Source: Mycolicibacterium madagascariense
GTDB lineage: Bacteria; Actinomycetota; Actinomycetes; Mycobacteriales; Mycobacteriaceae
Length of the DNA: 64,000 nt
NCBI RefSeq assembly: GCF_010729665.1
Contig: NZ_AP022610.1
Location: forward strand, 2,542,001-2,606,000
Direction: 5' to 3'
Shown: piece by piece, positions 27,465 through 38,200 of the stretch
Position numbering within the stretch: position 1 is the stretch's first letter
Layout of the letters: each line of letters opens with the position of its first letter
The notes under the pieces: generated by a model
Told to the model about the DNA's origin: nothing
What the model saw: the letters and a program-made list of their open reading frames with translations, nothing else
Databases searched by the model: none
Position numbers and translations under genes: made by a program

Positions 27465-28589
27465 ATGAGCGCGACCCCGTTGGCAGTACTCGACCTGGTG
27501 CCGGTCTCGTCGGGTGCGACGGCGGCCCAGGCGATAAGCAACAGCCTCGATCTCGCCACGCGAGCCGAACGACTGGGCTACTCGCGGTACTGGTTCGCCG
27601 AACACCACCTCAATCCCGGGGTGGCGGGAACGTCGCCGGCCGTCCTGCTCGCCTGGGCGGCCGCCGAGACGTCCACGATCCGGCTGGGGTCGGGGGCTCT
27701 GCAGATGGGCCATCGCACGGCGCTGTCAGCGGTAGAGGAGTTCGGTCTGCTCGACGCGCGGTATCCCGGCCGGTTCGACCTCGGCCTCGGGCGGTCCGGC
27801 GGCAGGCCCGTCGCACCGTCGCCGTCGTCGGGCGGGCCCTCGCCCGTCGTCGACGGCCGCGCGCCGAACGGATTGCCGATCCCGCCCCCCTTCGACCCGA
27901 CGCCGATGCTGACGTCCCCCCGCATCGCGATGCAGAAGGCCCTGCTCCAATTGCCCAACGCCACACCGCAGAACTACGCCGAGCTGGTCGAGGACGTGCT
28001 AGCGCTGATCGCCGACACCTACCGGTCCGAGGTCGGCGAACGGGCCCATGTCGAGCCGGGGCGGGGCGCCGGTCTCGACGTCTGGATCCTCGGCAGCAGC
28101 GGCGGGGAGAGCGCCCTCGTGGCCGGCCGCAACGGATTGCGCTTCGCGGCCAACTATCACGTCGCCCCGGCCCGCGTCCTGGAGGCCGTGCATGCCTACC
28201 GCGAGGCGTTCCGGCCGTCGGCGAGCCTGGCGAGGCCCCACGTCGCGGTGTCGGCCGACGTCGTCGTCGCCGACGACGAGGCCACCGCCCGCGAGCTGGC
28301 CGAGGGCTACGGGCCGTGGGTGCGCAGCATCCGCACCGCCGAGGGGGCGATCCCGTTCCCGACGTCGGACGAGGCGCGCCGACACGTGTGGAGCGACGCC
28401 GACCGCGCGCTGGTCGCCGACCGCATCGCAACCCAATTCGTCGGTACCGCAACGCAGGTCGTCGACCAGCTCGAGCTGCTGCGCGACGCCACCGCCGCCG
28501 ACGAACTCGTCGTCACGACCATCACGCACGACCACGCCGACCGCGTACGCTCCTTCGAGCTGCTCGCCGAGGAGTGGGCGCGCCGTTAG
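27465..28589 (+). CDS. LLM-class flavin monooxygenase (MsnO8/group 1 type)
   Basis: 374 residues with a bacterial-luciferase-like TIM barrel. ERLGYSRYWFAEHHLNPGVAGTSPAVLLA near the N terminus and RLGSGALQMGHRTALSAVEEF are typical of the group 1 luciferase-like oxidoreductases. LDVWILGSSGGESALVAGRNGLRFA lies in the barrel core and FVGTATQVVDQLELL near the end. It would use reduced flavin and O2. It is convergent with the next monooxygenase, overlapping 4 bp. Substrate unknown. Confidence 0.88.
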   Translation: MSATPLAVLDLVPVSSGATAAQAISNSLDLATRAERLGYSRYWFAEHHLNPGVAGTSPAVLLAWAAAETSTIRLGSGALQMGHRTALSAVEEFGLLDARYPGRFDLGLGRSGGRPVAPSPSSGGPSPVVDGRAPNGLPIPPPFDPTPMLTSPRIAMQKALLQLPNATPQNYAELVEDVLALIADTYRSEVGERAHVEPGRGAGLDVWILGSSGGESALVAGRNGLRFAANYHVAPARVLEAVHAYREAFRPSASLARPHVAVSADVVVADDEATARELAEGYGPWVRSIRTAEGAIPFPTSDEARRHVWSDADRALVADRIATQFVGTATQVVDQLELLRDATAADELVVTTITHDHADRVRSFELLAEEWARR

Positions 28590-29971
28590 GCGACGGCGGT
28601 CGGGGTGAACCTTCCCCGCCACTGCCGGGCCGGATGGCGGGCGGGTAGCTCAGGCCCTGCTCCGAACAGCTTGTCCCGCAAGGTCCCCGCGGCATACTCC
28701 GACTGCGCGAGCCCCCGGGACCGGAGTTCGGGCACGACGTGATCGATGAAGTCCTCGAAACTGCCCGGGGTGGTGATGTACCGGATGTTGAGGCCGTCGA
28801 TGCCGGCGTCCTGCCACTCCTGCAGGACGTCGGCGATCTGTTCGGGTGTCCCGACGATGCGGGTGGACTCCTGCTGCTGGCGGATCAGGTCGGCGATGGT
28901 AGGATTCGTGCCGGGCGGCGCTGCGGCGATCAGGGATTCGATCGTGCTGCGGGTGCCCTGCACGTCGGCAGCCAGATCGCCGATCGGGGTGTCGTGATCG
29001 AGGCCGCCGAAGTCGATGCCGATGCCACCGCTGCGGTGCGCGATGAGGCCGTCGACGCTGAGGAACTCGTCGAGCTCGGCGGCCCGCCGCCTCGCCTCGT
29101 CCTCGGTGGACCCGACGACGAAGGACATGCCCTGGAAGAACTTGACGTCGTCGCGGCGTCGGCCCGTTGCGACCGCGCGGTCCCTGGTATCGGCGATGAC
29201 GGCGCGGGCGCCCGCGGGGGACGCGGCGTTGATGAACACGCCCTCGGCGTGGCGAGCCGCGAAAGATCGTCCTGCCGTTGACGTTCCGGCCTGGAACAGC
29301 ACGGGGGTGCGCTGCGGCGACGGAAAGCTGAGGTGTGGACCCTCGACCGAGTAGCGCTTTCCGAGGTGGTTGATCTTGTGCACGCGGTCGGGGTCGGCGT
29401 GTACGCCCCTGGCGCGATCGCGTATGAGCGCACCGTCGTCCCAGGAGCCCTCCCACAGCTTGTAGACGACCTCGGTGTACTCCTCGGCCCACTCGTATCT
29501 GGCGTCGTGCTCCTCGCGCTCCGCCAGCCCGAAGTTGCGGGCCGAGTTCTTCAGCGCACTGGTCACGACGTTCCAGCCAATGCGCCCCCGTGACGCGTGA
29601 TCGAGGGTGGAGATCTTGCGCGCGAACGAGAATGGATGATCCTGCAGCACGGAGCTGGTGATCACCAGGCCGAGATGCTCGGTCGACAGCGCGAGCGCGG
29701 ACACGATCGCCGAGGGGTCGTGGTTCGGGATCTGCAGGCCCTCGCGCAGATAGGTGTCCCAACCGCCGCGGTAGTCGTCGTAGACGCCCACGACGTCGGC
29801 GAAGAACACCGAGTCGAACGTGCCGCGTTCCAACAGCTTGACTAGTTCGACCCACACGTCCAGCTGGTCGAATTCGACACTGCGTGTCTCGGGGTTGCGC
29901 CACGATCCGTAGGACACGTGGGTGGCGGTGTTCATGGTGAACGCGTTGAGGATCAACCGCGGTCGGGTCAC
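28586..29971 (-). CDS. NtaA/SnaA/DszA-family FMN-dependent monooxygenase
   Basis: 461 residues, long for a luciferase-like enzyme but normal for the NtaA/DszA branch, whose members cleave nitrilotriacetate, dibenzothiophene sulfone or dimethyl sulfide. Seen: MTRPRLILNAFTMNTATHVSYGSWRNPE, FSFARKISTLDHASRGRIGWNVVTS (the conserved WNVVTS) and PVLFQAGTSTAGRSFAARHAEGVF. A flavin reductase partner is required. It lies 93 bp downstream of the OpuC-type transporter genes on the same strand, so transporter and enzyme may share a substrate (inference). Confidence 0.9.
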   Translation of the reverse strand: MTRPRLILNAFTMNTATHVSYGSWRNPETRSVEFDQLDVWVELVKLLERGTFDSVFFADVVGVYDDYRGGWDTYLREGLQIPNHDPSAIVSALALSTEHLGLVITSSVLQDHPFSFARKISTLDHASRGRIGWNVVTSALKNSARNFGLAEREEHDARYEWAEEYTEVVYKLWEGSWDDGALIRDRARGVHADPDRVHKINHLGKRYSVEGPHLSFPSPQRTPVLFQAGTSTAGRSFAARHAEGVFINAASPAGARAVIADTRDRAVATGRRRDDVKFFQGMSFVVGSTEDEARRRAAELDEFLSVDGLIAHRSGGIGIDFGGLDHDTPIGDLAADVQGTRSTIESLIAAAPPGTNPTIADLIRQQQESTRIVGTPEQIADVLQEWQDAGIDGLNIRYITTPGSFEDFIDHVVPELRSRGLAQSEYAAGTLRDKLFGAGPELPARHPARQWRGRFTPTAVA

Positions 29972-30064
29972 GTCGCTGCCCTTCGGGTCATCGTTAGGGT
30001 GGCACCGATGGTGCCCGACCCGACTGCCGTGCCACAGGGTTTGCGTCGAGCTGAACGCAAGGCC

Positions 30065-31042
30065 CTACCCGGCGGTGATGAACCCGCGGCTGACCATCCA
30101 GTCGCGCGCCACGATGCTGGGATCCTTGCCGTCGACGTCGACCCGCTTGTTGAGCTCGATGATGACGTCATTGGTGAGCGCGGCCGTCACGGGCGCCGTG
30201 ACGTCGGCGATCTGCGGATGTGCTTGGGAGAAGGCACGTTTCATCGTCACCGACGGGTTGTAGTGCGCGAAGAACTGCTTGTCGTCCTGCAGGACCGTCA
30301 GGTCCAGGGCCGCGATCCGGCCGTCGGTGGTGAACACCTCGCCGAAGTCGCACTGGGTGGCGTCGGCGGTCGCCTGGTAGATGATGCCGACCTGCAGGAT
30401 GGGGGTCTGGGCCCGCGCGGGGTCGAATCCGTACGCCGCCGCCATGCCGGGGAAGCCGTCCTGGCGGGCGCGGAATTCGGTGTCCACGCACGTCTTGGCG
30501 GCAGCGGGGTTGCGTTTCACCAACTCGGCGTACTGGGACAGCGTGTGGACGCCGGTCCGCTGGACGACGGCCTTGCTCGCGGCCAGCGCGTAGGTGTCGT
30601 CCATGGGGCCCGGCTCGAGCCACACCATGTCGTTGGCCTTGAGATCGGCATCCCGGACGGCCTCGAACTGCCTGCGGGTGTCCGCGATCGGCGTCTCGTG
30701 GCCGAGGTAGTTGATCCAGGCATTGCCGGTGAACTCGTAGGCGACGTCGACCTGGTTGGACAGCTGGGCGCCGCGGGTGCTGCGGGATCCGACGATGCCG
30801 GTCAGGTCGCGCACGTCGGCGCCGGCGGCGGACAGCGTGTACTCCAGGATGTAGCCGAGGATGACCTGCTCGGTGTACTCCTTGGAGCCCACCGTGATGC
30901 GCACACCCTGCAGTCCCGGGGTGGGCTTGATCGACCCGGGGCCCACGCGCAGCGGCAGGCCGCCGCCGGAGCCGAGGCCGCACGCCGCGACACAGGCGAC
31001 CAGTGCGGTGGCCATCACGAACCGCAGGATGGAGCGCCTCAT
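30065..31042 (-). CDS. OpuC-type glycine betaine/choline-binding lipoprotein
   Basis: 325 residues. A lipobox VACVAAC places the lipidated Cys at 21. The binding domain has the OpuCC/ProX-2 pattern: ITVGSKEYTEQVILGYILEYTL, DLTGIVGSRSTRGAQLSNQVDVAYEFTGNAWINYL. It delivers a quaternary ammonium compound to the two permeases encoded just upstream. ATG 31042 overlaps the stop of the preceding permease gene by 4 bp. Confidence 0.9.
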   Translation of the reverse strand: MRRSILRFVMATALVACVAACGLGSGGGLPLRVGPGSIKPTPGLQGVRITVGSKEYTEQVILGYILEYTLSAAGADVRDLTGIVGSRSTRGAQLSNQVDVAYEFTGNAWINYLGHETPIADTRRQFEAVRDADLKANDMVWLEPGPMDDTYALAASKAVVQRTGVHTLSQYAELVKRNPAAAKTCVDTEFRARQDGFPGMAAAYGFDPARAQTPILQVGIIYQATADATQCDFGEVFTTDGRIAALDLTVLQDDKQFFAHYNPSVTMKRAFSQAHPQIADVTAPVTAALTNDVIIELNKRVDVDGKDPSIVARDWMVSRGFITAG

Positions 31043-31806
31043 CGAAGTCCCTTGGGGCCCAGGTAGAACTCGGCAAGGCCACCGAGCCAGTCGACGAGCA
31101 GGGCCAGGCACACGGCGAGCACACTGCCGAGGATCAGCGTGACGTCGTCCTGCAGCTTGTATCCGGTGTCGATGAGGATGCCCAGGCCGCCCGCGTTGAC
31201 GAGGAACGACAGGGTCGCCGTTCCGACGGCCAGCACCAGCGACGTGCGCAGGCCCGCCAGGATGTACGGAACGGCAAGCGGCAGTTCGACTCTCAACAGC
31301 AGGGAGCGCTTCGACAGCCCCTGTCCGCGGCCCGCGTCGACCAGCGCGTCGTCCACTTCGTCGATACCCAGGATCGTGCTGGAGAGCACCGGCAGCAGGG
31401 AGTACAGCGCGATTGGCAGCACGCCGATCCAGAAGCCGGTCGTCGCGGTCAGCAGGAACAGCAACACCAGCAGACCGATGGCGGGTGCGGCCTGGCCGAC
31501 GTTCGCGACGCCGATCACCAACGGCCGCAACCGTCGAGCCCCCGGCCGCGTCACGAGGACGCCGAGCGGAACCCCGACCGCCAGCACGATGACCGTCACG
31601 GTCGCGGTGATTAGCAGATGCTGCCAGATCAACAGGCCGACGTTGGCGGCGTTGACGTTCTCCTTCTGGGTGGCGGTGAGATCGCGGTCGAACGCCCAGA
31701 GGAGCACGGCCGCAGCGACGATCAGCACCAGCACCGGCTGGATCAGCAGCCGAAGTCGGTCCGCCCGCGTGGTGCCCCCGGCCGGGGCGTCGACGGCGGT
31801 GCTCAC
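31039..31806 (-). CDS. OpuC-type ABC transporter permease (second)
   Basis: 255 residues, about six helices. An EAA-like loop is seen as DDALVDAGRGQGLSKRSLLLRVELPLAVPYILAG, typical of ProW/OpuCB permeases. It has one more N-terminal helix than its paralogue two genes upstream. GTG 31806 overlaps the ATPase stop and its own stop overlaps the binding-protein start, so the genes are translationally coupled. It forms a heterodimeric channel with the other permease (family inference). Confidence 0.9.
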   Translation of the reverse strand: MSTAVDAPAGGTTRADRLRLLIQPVLVLIVAAAVLLWAFDRDLTATQKENVNAANVGLLIWQHLLITATVTVIVLAVGVPLGVLVTRPGARRLRPLVIGVANVGQAAPAIGLLVLLFLLTATTGFWIGVLPIALYSLLPVLSSTILGIDEVDDALVDAGRGQGLSKRSLLLRVELPLAVPYILAGLRTSLVLAVGTATLSFLVNAGGLGILIDTGYKLQDDVTLILGSVLAVCLALLVDWLGGLAEFYLGPKGLR

Positions 31807-32972
31807 GCCGAACGGTCCTCCGAGTGGGCGTCGGCGCGCACCTTCGTGACGGCCTCGATGAGTGTCTCGAGGGTGACGACGCCCGCGTAACGGCTGCCGG
31901 GGCCGGCGACGACGGCCGACGCGTGGCTCTCGGCCAGGATGGCTTCGAGCGCGTCCTCGAGCGTGGACTGGGTGCTGACGACGTCGAGATGCTCGGCGAC
32001 GCTGCGGAGGTCGGAGGCGTGGGCGAGGGCGCGCTCGCGCACCCAGCTCACCGGGCGGTCCTTGGAGTCCAGCACCACGACCCAGTCGAACGGGGTGCCT
32101 GCCAACGCATGTCGCGCCACCTCGACGGAGTCGTCGACGTGCACCGCGGGGTGCTCGCGCAGTGCGACGTCCTCGACCCGCAGCAGCCCGAGTTGGCGCA
32201 GGGAGGCCCCCGAGCCGACGAAGCCCGCGACCGTGTCGTCGGCGGGGTTGGCGAGGATGACCTGGGGGGTGTCGTACTGCAGCACGGCGGACCTGGGCCC
32301 CAGCACGGCGATGCGATCGCCCAGCTTGACCGCCTCGCCGAAGTCGTGGGTCACGAAGACGATGGTCTTGCCCAATTCGGCCTGCAGGCGCAGCAATTCG
32401 TCCTGTAGCGAGCTCCTGGTGATGGGGTCGACCGCACCGAACGGCTCGTCCATCAGCAGCACCGGGGGATCGGCGGCCAGCGCCCGGGCCACGCCGACGC
32501 GCTGCTGCTGCCCGCCGGAGAGCTGGCGCGGATATCGGTCGGCATACTGTCCCGGTTCGAGGCCGACGAGGTCGAGCAGCTCGTCCACGCGGTCGGCGAT
32601 CTTCCTGCGGTCCCACTTCAGCAGGCCGGGCACGAGGCCGACGTTCTGCCGAATCGTCATGTGCGGGAACAGGCCCGCCTGTTGAATCGAGTAGCCGATG
32701 GAGCGCCTCAGCTCCGTGGGCTTGATGGAGAGGGCGTCCTGGTCGCCGATGAGGATCTTGCCCGACGTCGGCTCGCTGAGCCGGTTGATCATGCGCATCG
32801 TCGTGGTCTTGCCGCACCCGGACGGTCCGACGAAGACGACGACCTCGCCCGCGGGGATGTCCAGCGAGACGTCGTCGACGGCCGGCTGATGGGACCCGGG
32901 ATACACCTTGGACACGTGGTCGAGCCGGATGCGGACGCCGCTGGGCCCGCTACCGTCAGAAGTCGTTGTCAC
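31803..32972 (-). CDS. OpuC-type ABC transporter ATPase with CBS domains
   Basis: 389 residues. The ABC core shows GPSGCGKTTTMRMINRL, LSGGQQQRVGVARAL and VLLMDEPFGAVD. TTTMRMINRL after Walker A is a hallmark of ProV/OpuCA proteins. After about residue 250 come two CBS-like repeats (HPAVHVDDSVEVARHALAG; STQSTLEDALEAILAESHASAVVAG). In OpuA-type systems the CBS pair senses ionic strength and gates transport. GTG 32972 has AAAGG upstream and overlaps the preceding permease stop by 4 bp. Confidence 0.92.
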   Translation of the reverse strand: MTTTSDGSGPSGVRIRLDHVSKVYPGSHQPAVDDVSLDIPAGEVVVFVGPSGCGKTTTMRMINRLSEPTSGKILIGDQDALSIKPTELRRSIGYSIQQAGLFPHMTIRQNVGLVPGLLKWDRRKIADRVDELLDLVGLEPGQYADRYPRQLSGGQQQRVGVARALAADPPVLLMDEPFGAVDPITRSSLQDELLRLQAELGKTIVFVTHDFGEAVKLGDRIAVLGPRSAVLQYDTPQVILANPADDTVAGFVGSGASLRQLGLLRVEDVALREHPAVHVDDSVEVARHALAGTPFDWVVVLDSKDRPVSWVRERALAHASDLRSVAEHLDVVSTQSTLEDALEAILAESHASAVVAGPGSRYAGVVTLETLIEAVTKVRADAHSEDRSA

Positions 32973-33619
32973 CGAATGCCTTTCGACGTAGTGAGTCGGC
33001 CGAGCAGGACGAGGGCGGCGTCGAGGACCAAGGCGAGCACGACGATCAGCAGCGTGCCGATCAGCGCCATCGGCAGCGCGGTCGGGCTGCCGACCCTGGC
33101 GAGCCCGGCGAAGATGAGGTTGCCGAGCCCCGGGCCCTTCACGTAGGCGGCGATGGCGAGGACGCCCATCGACATCTGCGTGCTGAGTCGCATCGCCGAC
33201 AGGATCGACGGCCAGACCAATCGCAGTTCGACGCGGGCCAGGGTGGCCAGCCGGCCCATGCCGATACCGCGGGCGGCGTCGGTCAGGGCGGGGTCGAGCG
33301 CGTTGAGGCCGACGATGGTGTTCCTGATGATCGGCAGCAGCGAGTACAGCACCAGGGCCGTGACGCTGGGGATAACGCCGAGCCCGAACAGCGGGATGAG
33401 CAGGCCGAGGAGGGCGAAGGCCGGCACGGTCAGGATGACGCTCGACGTCGCCGTGGCGAGCTCGGAAGCCAGCCGGCTGCGGTAGCTGAGCACGCCGATG
33501 GCGACGCCGACGACGGTCGCGATGAGCACGCTTTGGACGACCGCGCTGACGTGTTGGTAGGAGTCGAAGAGCAACTGTGCCTGATGGTCGGTGACGTAGC
33601 TCCACAGCGCCCCCACCAT
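32969..33619 (-). CDS. OpuC-type ABC transporter permease (first)
   Basis: 216 residues, five or six helices. The conserved loop DPALTDAARGIGMGRLATLARVELRLVWPSILSAMRL is the EAA motif of betaine permeases, and LAIAAYVKGPGLGNLIFAGLARVG follows as in OpuCB/OpuCD. It is the first gene of the four-gene transporter operon. ATG 33619 is preceded by AGAGGA at about ten bases; GTG 33628 in frame is an alternative start. Confidence 0.9.
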   Translation of the reverse strand: MVGALWSYVTDHQAQLLFDSYQHVSAVVQSVLIATVVGVAIGVLSYRSRLASELATATSSVILTVPAFALLGLLIPLFGLGVIPSVTALVLYSLLPIIRNTIVGLNALDPALTDAARGIGMGRLATLARVELRLVWPSILSAMRLSTQMSMGVLAIAAYVKGPGLGNLIFAGLARVGSPTALPMALIGTLLIVVLALVLDAALVLLGRLTTSKGIR

Positions 33620-33756
33620 GAGCAACACGTCCTCTCAGCGCCTTGGCGGCAAACTCCAAGGTACCCGTCGCGACCCGCTCGAAACATCGTCGAACGTCCG
33701 GCGGCGCCATCGCGCCAGTCCACGGGTTCGGCGCACGGTGAGCCGAAGTCCCGCGA

Positions 33757-35220
33757 TCAGATCATGTACTCCAGCAGCAGCTGGCCCTCGTCGAGGTCCA
33801 TCCGGCTGCTGCCGAGCAGCGTCTCCGCCACCCGGCGGGCCTGCACCCGCAACTCCGGAACGGCGATCGTCTCCCAGTACGTGCCGCGCAGCATCGGACC
33901 GAGGGCGAGAAGCAGATCCGACCGCTCGCCGGCGGCGTCGACGACGGTGTGGTCCGGGTCGACGCGGACACCCATGTCGGTGTCGTCGGGCGCAATCAGG
34001 CCGCGGCGCAACAGATTCTGCAAGAGCGCCGAGCGCGTGGCGGTGAACCGCGTCGCGGGTCCGGTCGCGTTGATCACCAGGTCCGCATCGAGCGTGCGCC
34101 CGTCGGCCAGCCGCACCCGGATGCGATCGGAACCCGCCGCCGTCAGTTCCTCGATGCGCTGGGCGTGCACCCGCAGTTGGCCGGTCAGCTGCGAGCTGGT
34201 GATCTGGGCGGCGATGTCGGGGGCGATGCGGTGCCGGAACACGTTCCACCGGGCCGCATGCTCGGTGGCGAACGTCAGGCGGTCCTGCCGGTCGAATCCG
34301 TTCCAGATGCGCTGGGTGTGCGGGCGCAGCTTGTCGACGATGATCGCCGGGTTGGCGTTGCGCTCGTGCAGCAGCGCGCAGTGCGTCTCCACCAACGCCC
34401 GCAGCGCGTCGAGGCCCAGCGTGGCGAGATCGACTCCCGGGGGCGGGAATTCGGGATACTCGATGCCGCGGAAGTGCGCATGTGGGAACCAGCCGTGCCG
34501 CGACACGGCGTCGATGCTGCCCAGCCATCCCAGGGTGCGCAGCGTGATGATCGCGTCGACGGCCGACAGCCCGGTGCCGAGGATGACGACGTTGCCGTCG
34601 GGCCCCGGCAGCCGGTCCTCCCACGCGTGCCAGGGGTTGCCGACCCAGGCCCGGTGATCGGTAAGCGCCTCGGCGCCGGGCAGCGGGTTGGGCGCCTCGT
34701 TACCGGTGGCCAGCACGACGCGGTCCGCGCGCAGCGTCGTCCCGTCCGCGAGGTGCACCAGCCCGCCGGAGTCCAGCGGCTCCACGTCTAGGACGTCGCC
34801 GACGATGGTCTGTGCGCTGACGGGCGTCATGGCCCCGGGGCTCTGCAGGTGGTGCTGCACGATGGCGCGCAGGTAGTCGCCGTAGATCTGACGGGAGATG
34901 AACCGTTCGCGCAGTTCGACTTCCGGCGTCGACTCGAACTCCGAACGGGTGCGCAGCCACTCGAGGAAGTGCTCCGGCTCGTCGGGGAATGCCGACATGT
35001 TCCGGGCCGCCACGTTGAGGAGGTACTCGGGCCGCCGCAACCCGTAGGCGACGCCCCGCCCGACGGGATGCGCCCCGTTGACGACGGTCACGTGCAGCGG
35101 TTCGGCGCTGAGCCGGGCGACGTTCACGGCGCTCATCGCTCCGCTGAATCCGCCGCCGACGACGACGACGCGGGCGGGGCCCGATGCGTGCGATGACCGT
35201 GGGTCCACTCGACGGGACAC
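33757..35220 (-). CDS. FAD/NAD(P)-binding protein (YdhS/HcpA-like) downstream of jetC
   Basis: 487 residues. It has an N-terminal FAD fold (ARVVVVGGGFSGAMSAVNVARL), a YLLNVAARNMSAFPDEPEHFLEWLR motif typical of the FAD/NAD(P)-binding YdhS/HcpA group, and VVLATGNEAPNPLP. A second nucleotide site is seen (VVILGTGLSAVDAIITL). No transmembrane segment is evident. It follows the SMC-like gene by 33 bp on the same strand with no clear terminator, so it may be co-transcribed. In four-gene Wadjet operons this position holds the nuclease JetD. Whether it belongs functionally to that system or is an unrelated oxidoreductase is unknown. GTG 35220 is the start. Confidence 0.85.
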   Translation of the reverse strand: MSRRVDPRSSHASGPARVVVVGGGFSGAMSAVNVARLSAEPLHVTVVNGAHPVGRGVAYGLRRPEYLLNVAARNMSAFPDEPEHFLEWLRTRSEFESTPEVELRERFISRQIYGDYLRAIVQHHLQSPGAMTPVSAQTIVGDVLDVEPLDSGGLVHLADGTTLRADRVVLATGNEAPNPLPGAEALTDHRAWVGNPWHAWEDRLPGPDGNVVILGTGLSAVDAIITLRTLGWLGSIDAVSRHGWFPHAHFRGIEYPEFPPPGVDLATLGLDALRALVETHCALLHERNANPAIIVDKLRPHTQRIWNGFDRQDRLTFATEHAARWNVFRHRIAPDIAAQITSSQLTGQLRVHAQRIEELTAAGSDRIRVRLADGRTLDADLVINATGPATRFTATRSALLQNLLRRGLIAPDDTDMGVRVDPDHTVVDAAGERSDLLLALGPMLRGTYWETIAVPELRVQARRVAETLLGSSRMDLDEGQLLLEYMI

Positions 35221-35253
35221 TAGATCATCGCGCGGCCGAGCGCTTCGGACGGG

Positions 35254-38200
35254 TCACACCGGGGTGGGCACCCGGGCCGCGGCGGCGGACGCCGACATCT
35301 CGCGGCGCAGCGCCGTGAAGTCGGAGATCGTCTTGCTCGTCACGGTCGCGACCGGTCGGGCATTGCGGCCGATGGCCTCCTTCTTCGAGACCATCACCAC
35401 GCTGTCGATGTAGGGCTGGATCGTGGTGGCGTTCTGCACCGTCGCGACGATGACGAGCTGGAAGCCGAACTTGCGGAACGCCTGCAGCGCCTGCTGCGCG
35501 AACTGCGGGTCTGACTTCGAGAACGCCTCGTCGAGCATCAGCTGCGCGAACACCGGTGTGTTGTCGGTGCTGTCGGGGCTGGCCAGGTTGAAGCTCAGCG
35601 CGCCCGCGAGGCAGAACGCCATGAGCTTCTCCTGCTCGCCGCCCGAGTTGTCACCGGCGTTGCTATGGGTGCGGATCAGCTCCTCGCTGCTGACGTCCCA
35701 CTCCGCGCAGTCGAAGGTGAACCGATTGCGGACGTCCAGGGCGTCGCGGGTCCAGGCCCGGTCCTCCGGCGCGGTGGACGCCAACCGGTTGCGCAGCCGC
35801 AGGATGTCGGCGTACTGATCCAGGATCGCCTGCTTGTCGCCGAGCCCGACCTCGGCGATGCGCCGCGAGATGGCCCGCACGATCTCGGTCAACTCTGCGA
35901 CCGCGGTCAGACTGCGGGGGGTGGCGCGCAGCGTCAGCCGGGTGCCGTGGTTGAACTCCACCGAGCCCAGCCCGGTGTTGACGCGCGCGATCTGCTCGCT
36001 GATCCGCCTGGCCTCCTGCTCGGCGACCCGGTGCAGGGTGAGGATGGCGTCGGGGGCCTGCTCGGTGACCAGCCGCATCATCCGTTCGTAGGCCTCGGGC
36101 AGCTCCCGCTCGTCGATGTGGCGACACAGCGCGACGTAGTCATGCACGCGTTCGTCGAACACGTCGCTGTCGTTGGGGACGGCGTCGGGGAACGCCGTGT
36201 CGAAGGTGTTGAGGATGCGGGCCAGCTCGTCGTAGGAGCGCCTGCGGCTCTCCCTGAGCTGTTCGCGTTCGCGACGGATCGCGGTGAACACCGCCTCCCG
36301 GTGCGGCTCGGGGTTGAGCAGCTCGAGGGTGACGGGGACGTCGCCGGCGTAGCGGTTCAGCAGGTCGGTCAGCGGCTCGGACACGAACGCCGGTGTCAGC
36401 CGCTCCTGCAGCTCGAGCAGCCGGGTGCGCCGCCCGTCGAGCTCGTCGCGGCGCGTCTGGATCGCGCCGCGACGGGTCATCAGGGTCTGAATCTCCTCCC
36501 AGCACTGATCCGCTCGGGCGTTGAGCGCCTCGATGTCGGGGTGGTCGGCGAGCAGCAGCTCGAACTGCTCGCGCAACCGGTCGGCGTGTCCGTCGGCGGT
36601 CTCGGTGTCGATCTGGCTCCATTGCGGGTACTGCTCGCAAATGGCCCGGCAGGCCGCCGCCCGGTCCCGCCACCGCTGGCGCTGTGCCGCGATGTCGTCG
36701 GCGGCGCGGCGGGCCTGCTGGTAGGCGTCCTCGGCGGCGGCGAGGTCGACGGTGAGCGCGTCGACCTTGGCGGCGACGTCGCCCTGATAGATGAAGTCGG
36801 ACTGGCGCAGCGCCCGACGGTCGTCCTTGATGGCCAGCCGGTCGGAGTCCTTGTACAGACCGGTGTCGGTGACCGCCCGCCGGAAGCGGGGGAACAGGTC
36901 GGGGCCGTCGACGCAGACGTGTTCACCCGCGGTGGCGACGACGTCGGCGGCCTCGGCGGCACAGACGTGGGCCGGATCGACCACGAAGAGCTTGCCCGCC
37001 AACGTGTTCGGGTCGGCCTCGGCGGGCACGCCGCCCAGGAAGGACGCGCGGACGTGATGCAGCTGGAGCCGGCCGCCCATGTTGGTCTCGTTGACGAAGC
37101 GCAGCACCGCCGCGTAGTGGTCGTCGGGGACCAGCAGCCGCAGACCCACGCCGCGCAGCACCTTCTCCACGGCGACCCGCCAGCGGCTGTGCTCGGGCCG
37201 CAGATCCATCAGCTCGGCGACGTAGGGGAGCTCACCGGCATCGATTCCGATTGCGGCACAGATGTTCTCGCGCATCACGATGGCGAACTCGGGCAGGGCC
37301 GAACCCACGTGCTCGACGCGCTTGAGTTCCTTGGCCGCGTCGTCGCGCGCGATCCTCGCGACCTTCTGGGCGTACTCGGCGTCGGTGGAGGCCTCCCGCC
37401 CGCGGTCGAGTTTGGCCAGCAGTTCGGTCGCCGTGGTGGTGAGTTCCTCGCGCAGGTTCCAGAACTCGTCGGCGGTGTCGGGCACGTCGAGCTGCTGGGC
37501 GGTCAGCAGCGCCTCGTACCCGGCGCGTCGGCGCGACACCTCCTCGGCCTGCGCCTCGGCGCCGGCCACCTGCGACTGCAGCGGCCCGATGCTCGCACTG
37601 GACCCGCTGATCTGGGCGTTGAGCGAATCCCCTTCGGCCTTGGCCAGATTCAGCTGCCGGGTGACGTCTTCGTACTCGTTGCCGAGCTGGTCGATCGTCG
37701 CGTCGAGCGAGGCAATCTGGGTCGGGCACTGCGCCAGCCGGACGTGGTCGGTGTAGGCCCGCACCATCGGCTGGTCGACGAGGTCGATGATGCCGAGGTC
37801 GGAGGACTCCGAGCCGTAGCGCTGCTGGATCTTCTCGATGTCGCCGAGGATCTTGCGCTTGCGCTGGGCGACGGCGAGCAGCTCGCGCGCGTCGACCAGC
37901 GGGTCGATCTGCTTGAGCGCCTCGGGCAACCGGGTCAGGCTGCTCGGCTCGTCGAGCATGAACTCCCGCACGAACTGCTCCAGGCCACCAACGCTCTTGA
38001 GCGACTTGGCCTTTCCCAGCAGCTGCTGGGCGGCGTCGGAGGCGCGGATGCCGATCGTGGCGTAGAGCTGGGCGAGGTACTGCGACTCCACCTTGGTGGA
38101 GAACCGCCAGTCGTCCTCCTTGAACACGCCTGCGTCGAACCGGCCGGAGGCCCACCGGTTGCAGACGTCCTCGACGTCCTTGTCGCCGTCGGCCAGGACG

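Noticed and set aside
33757..35220. FAD/NAD(P)-binding protein as a proven Wadjet component
   Set aside because: The family is widespread in other contexts and only position supports the link; reported as a question, not an assignment.
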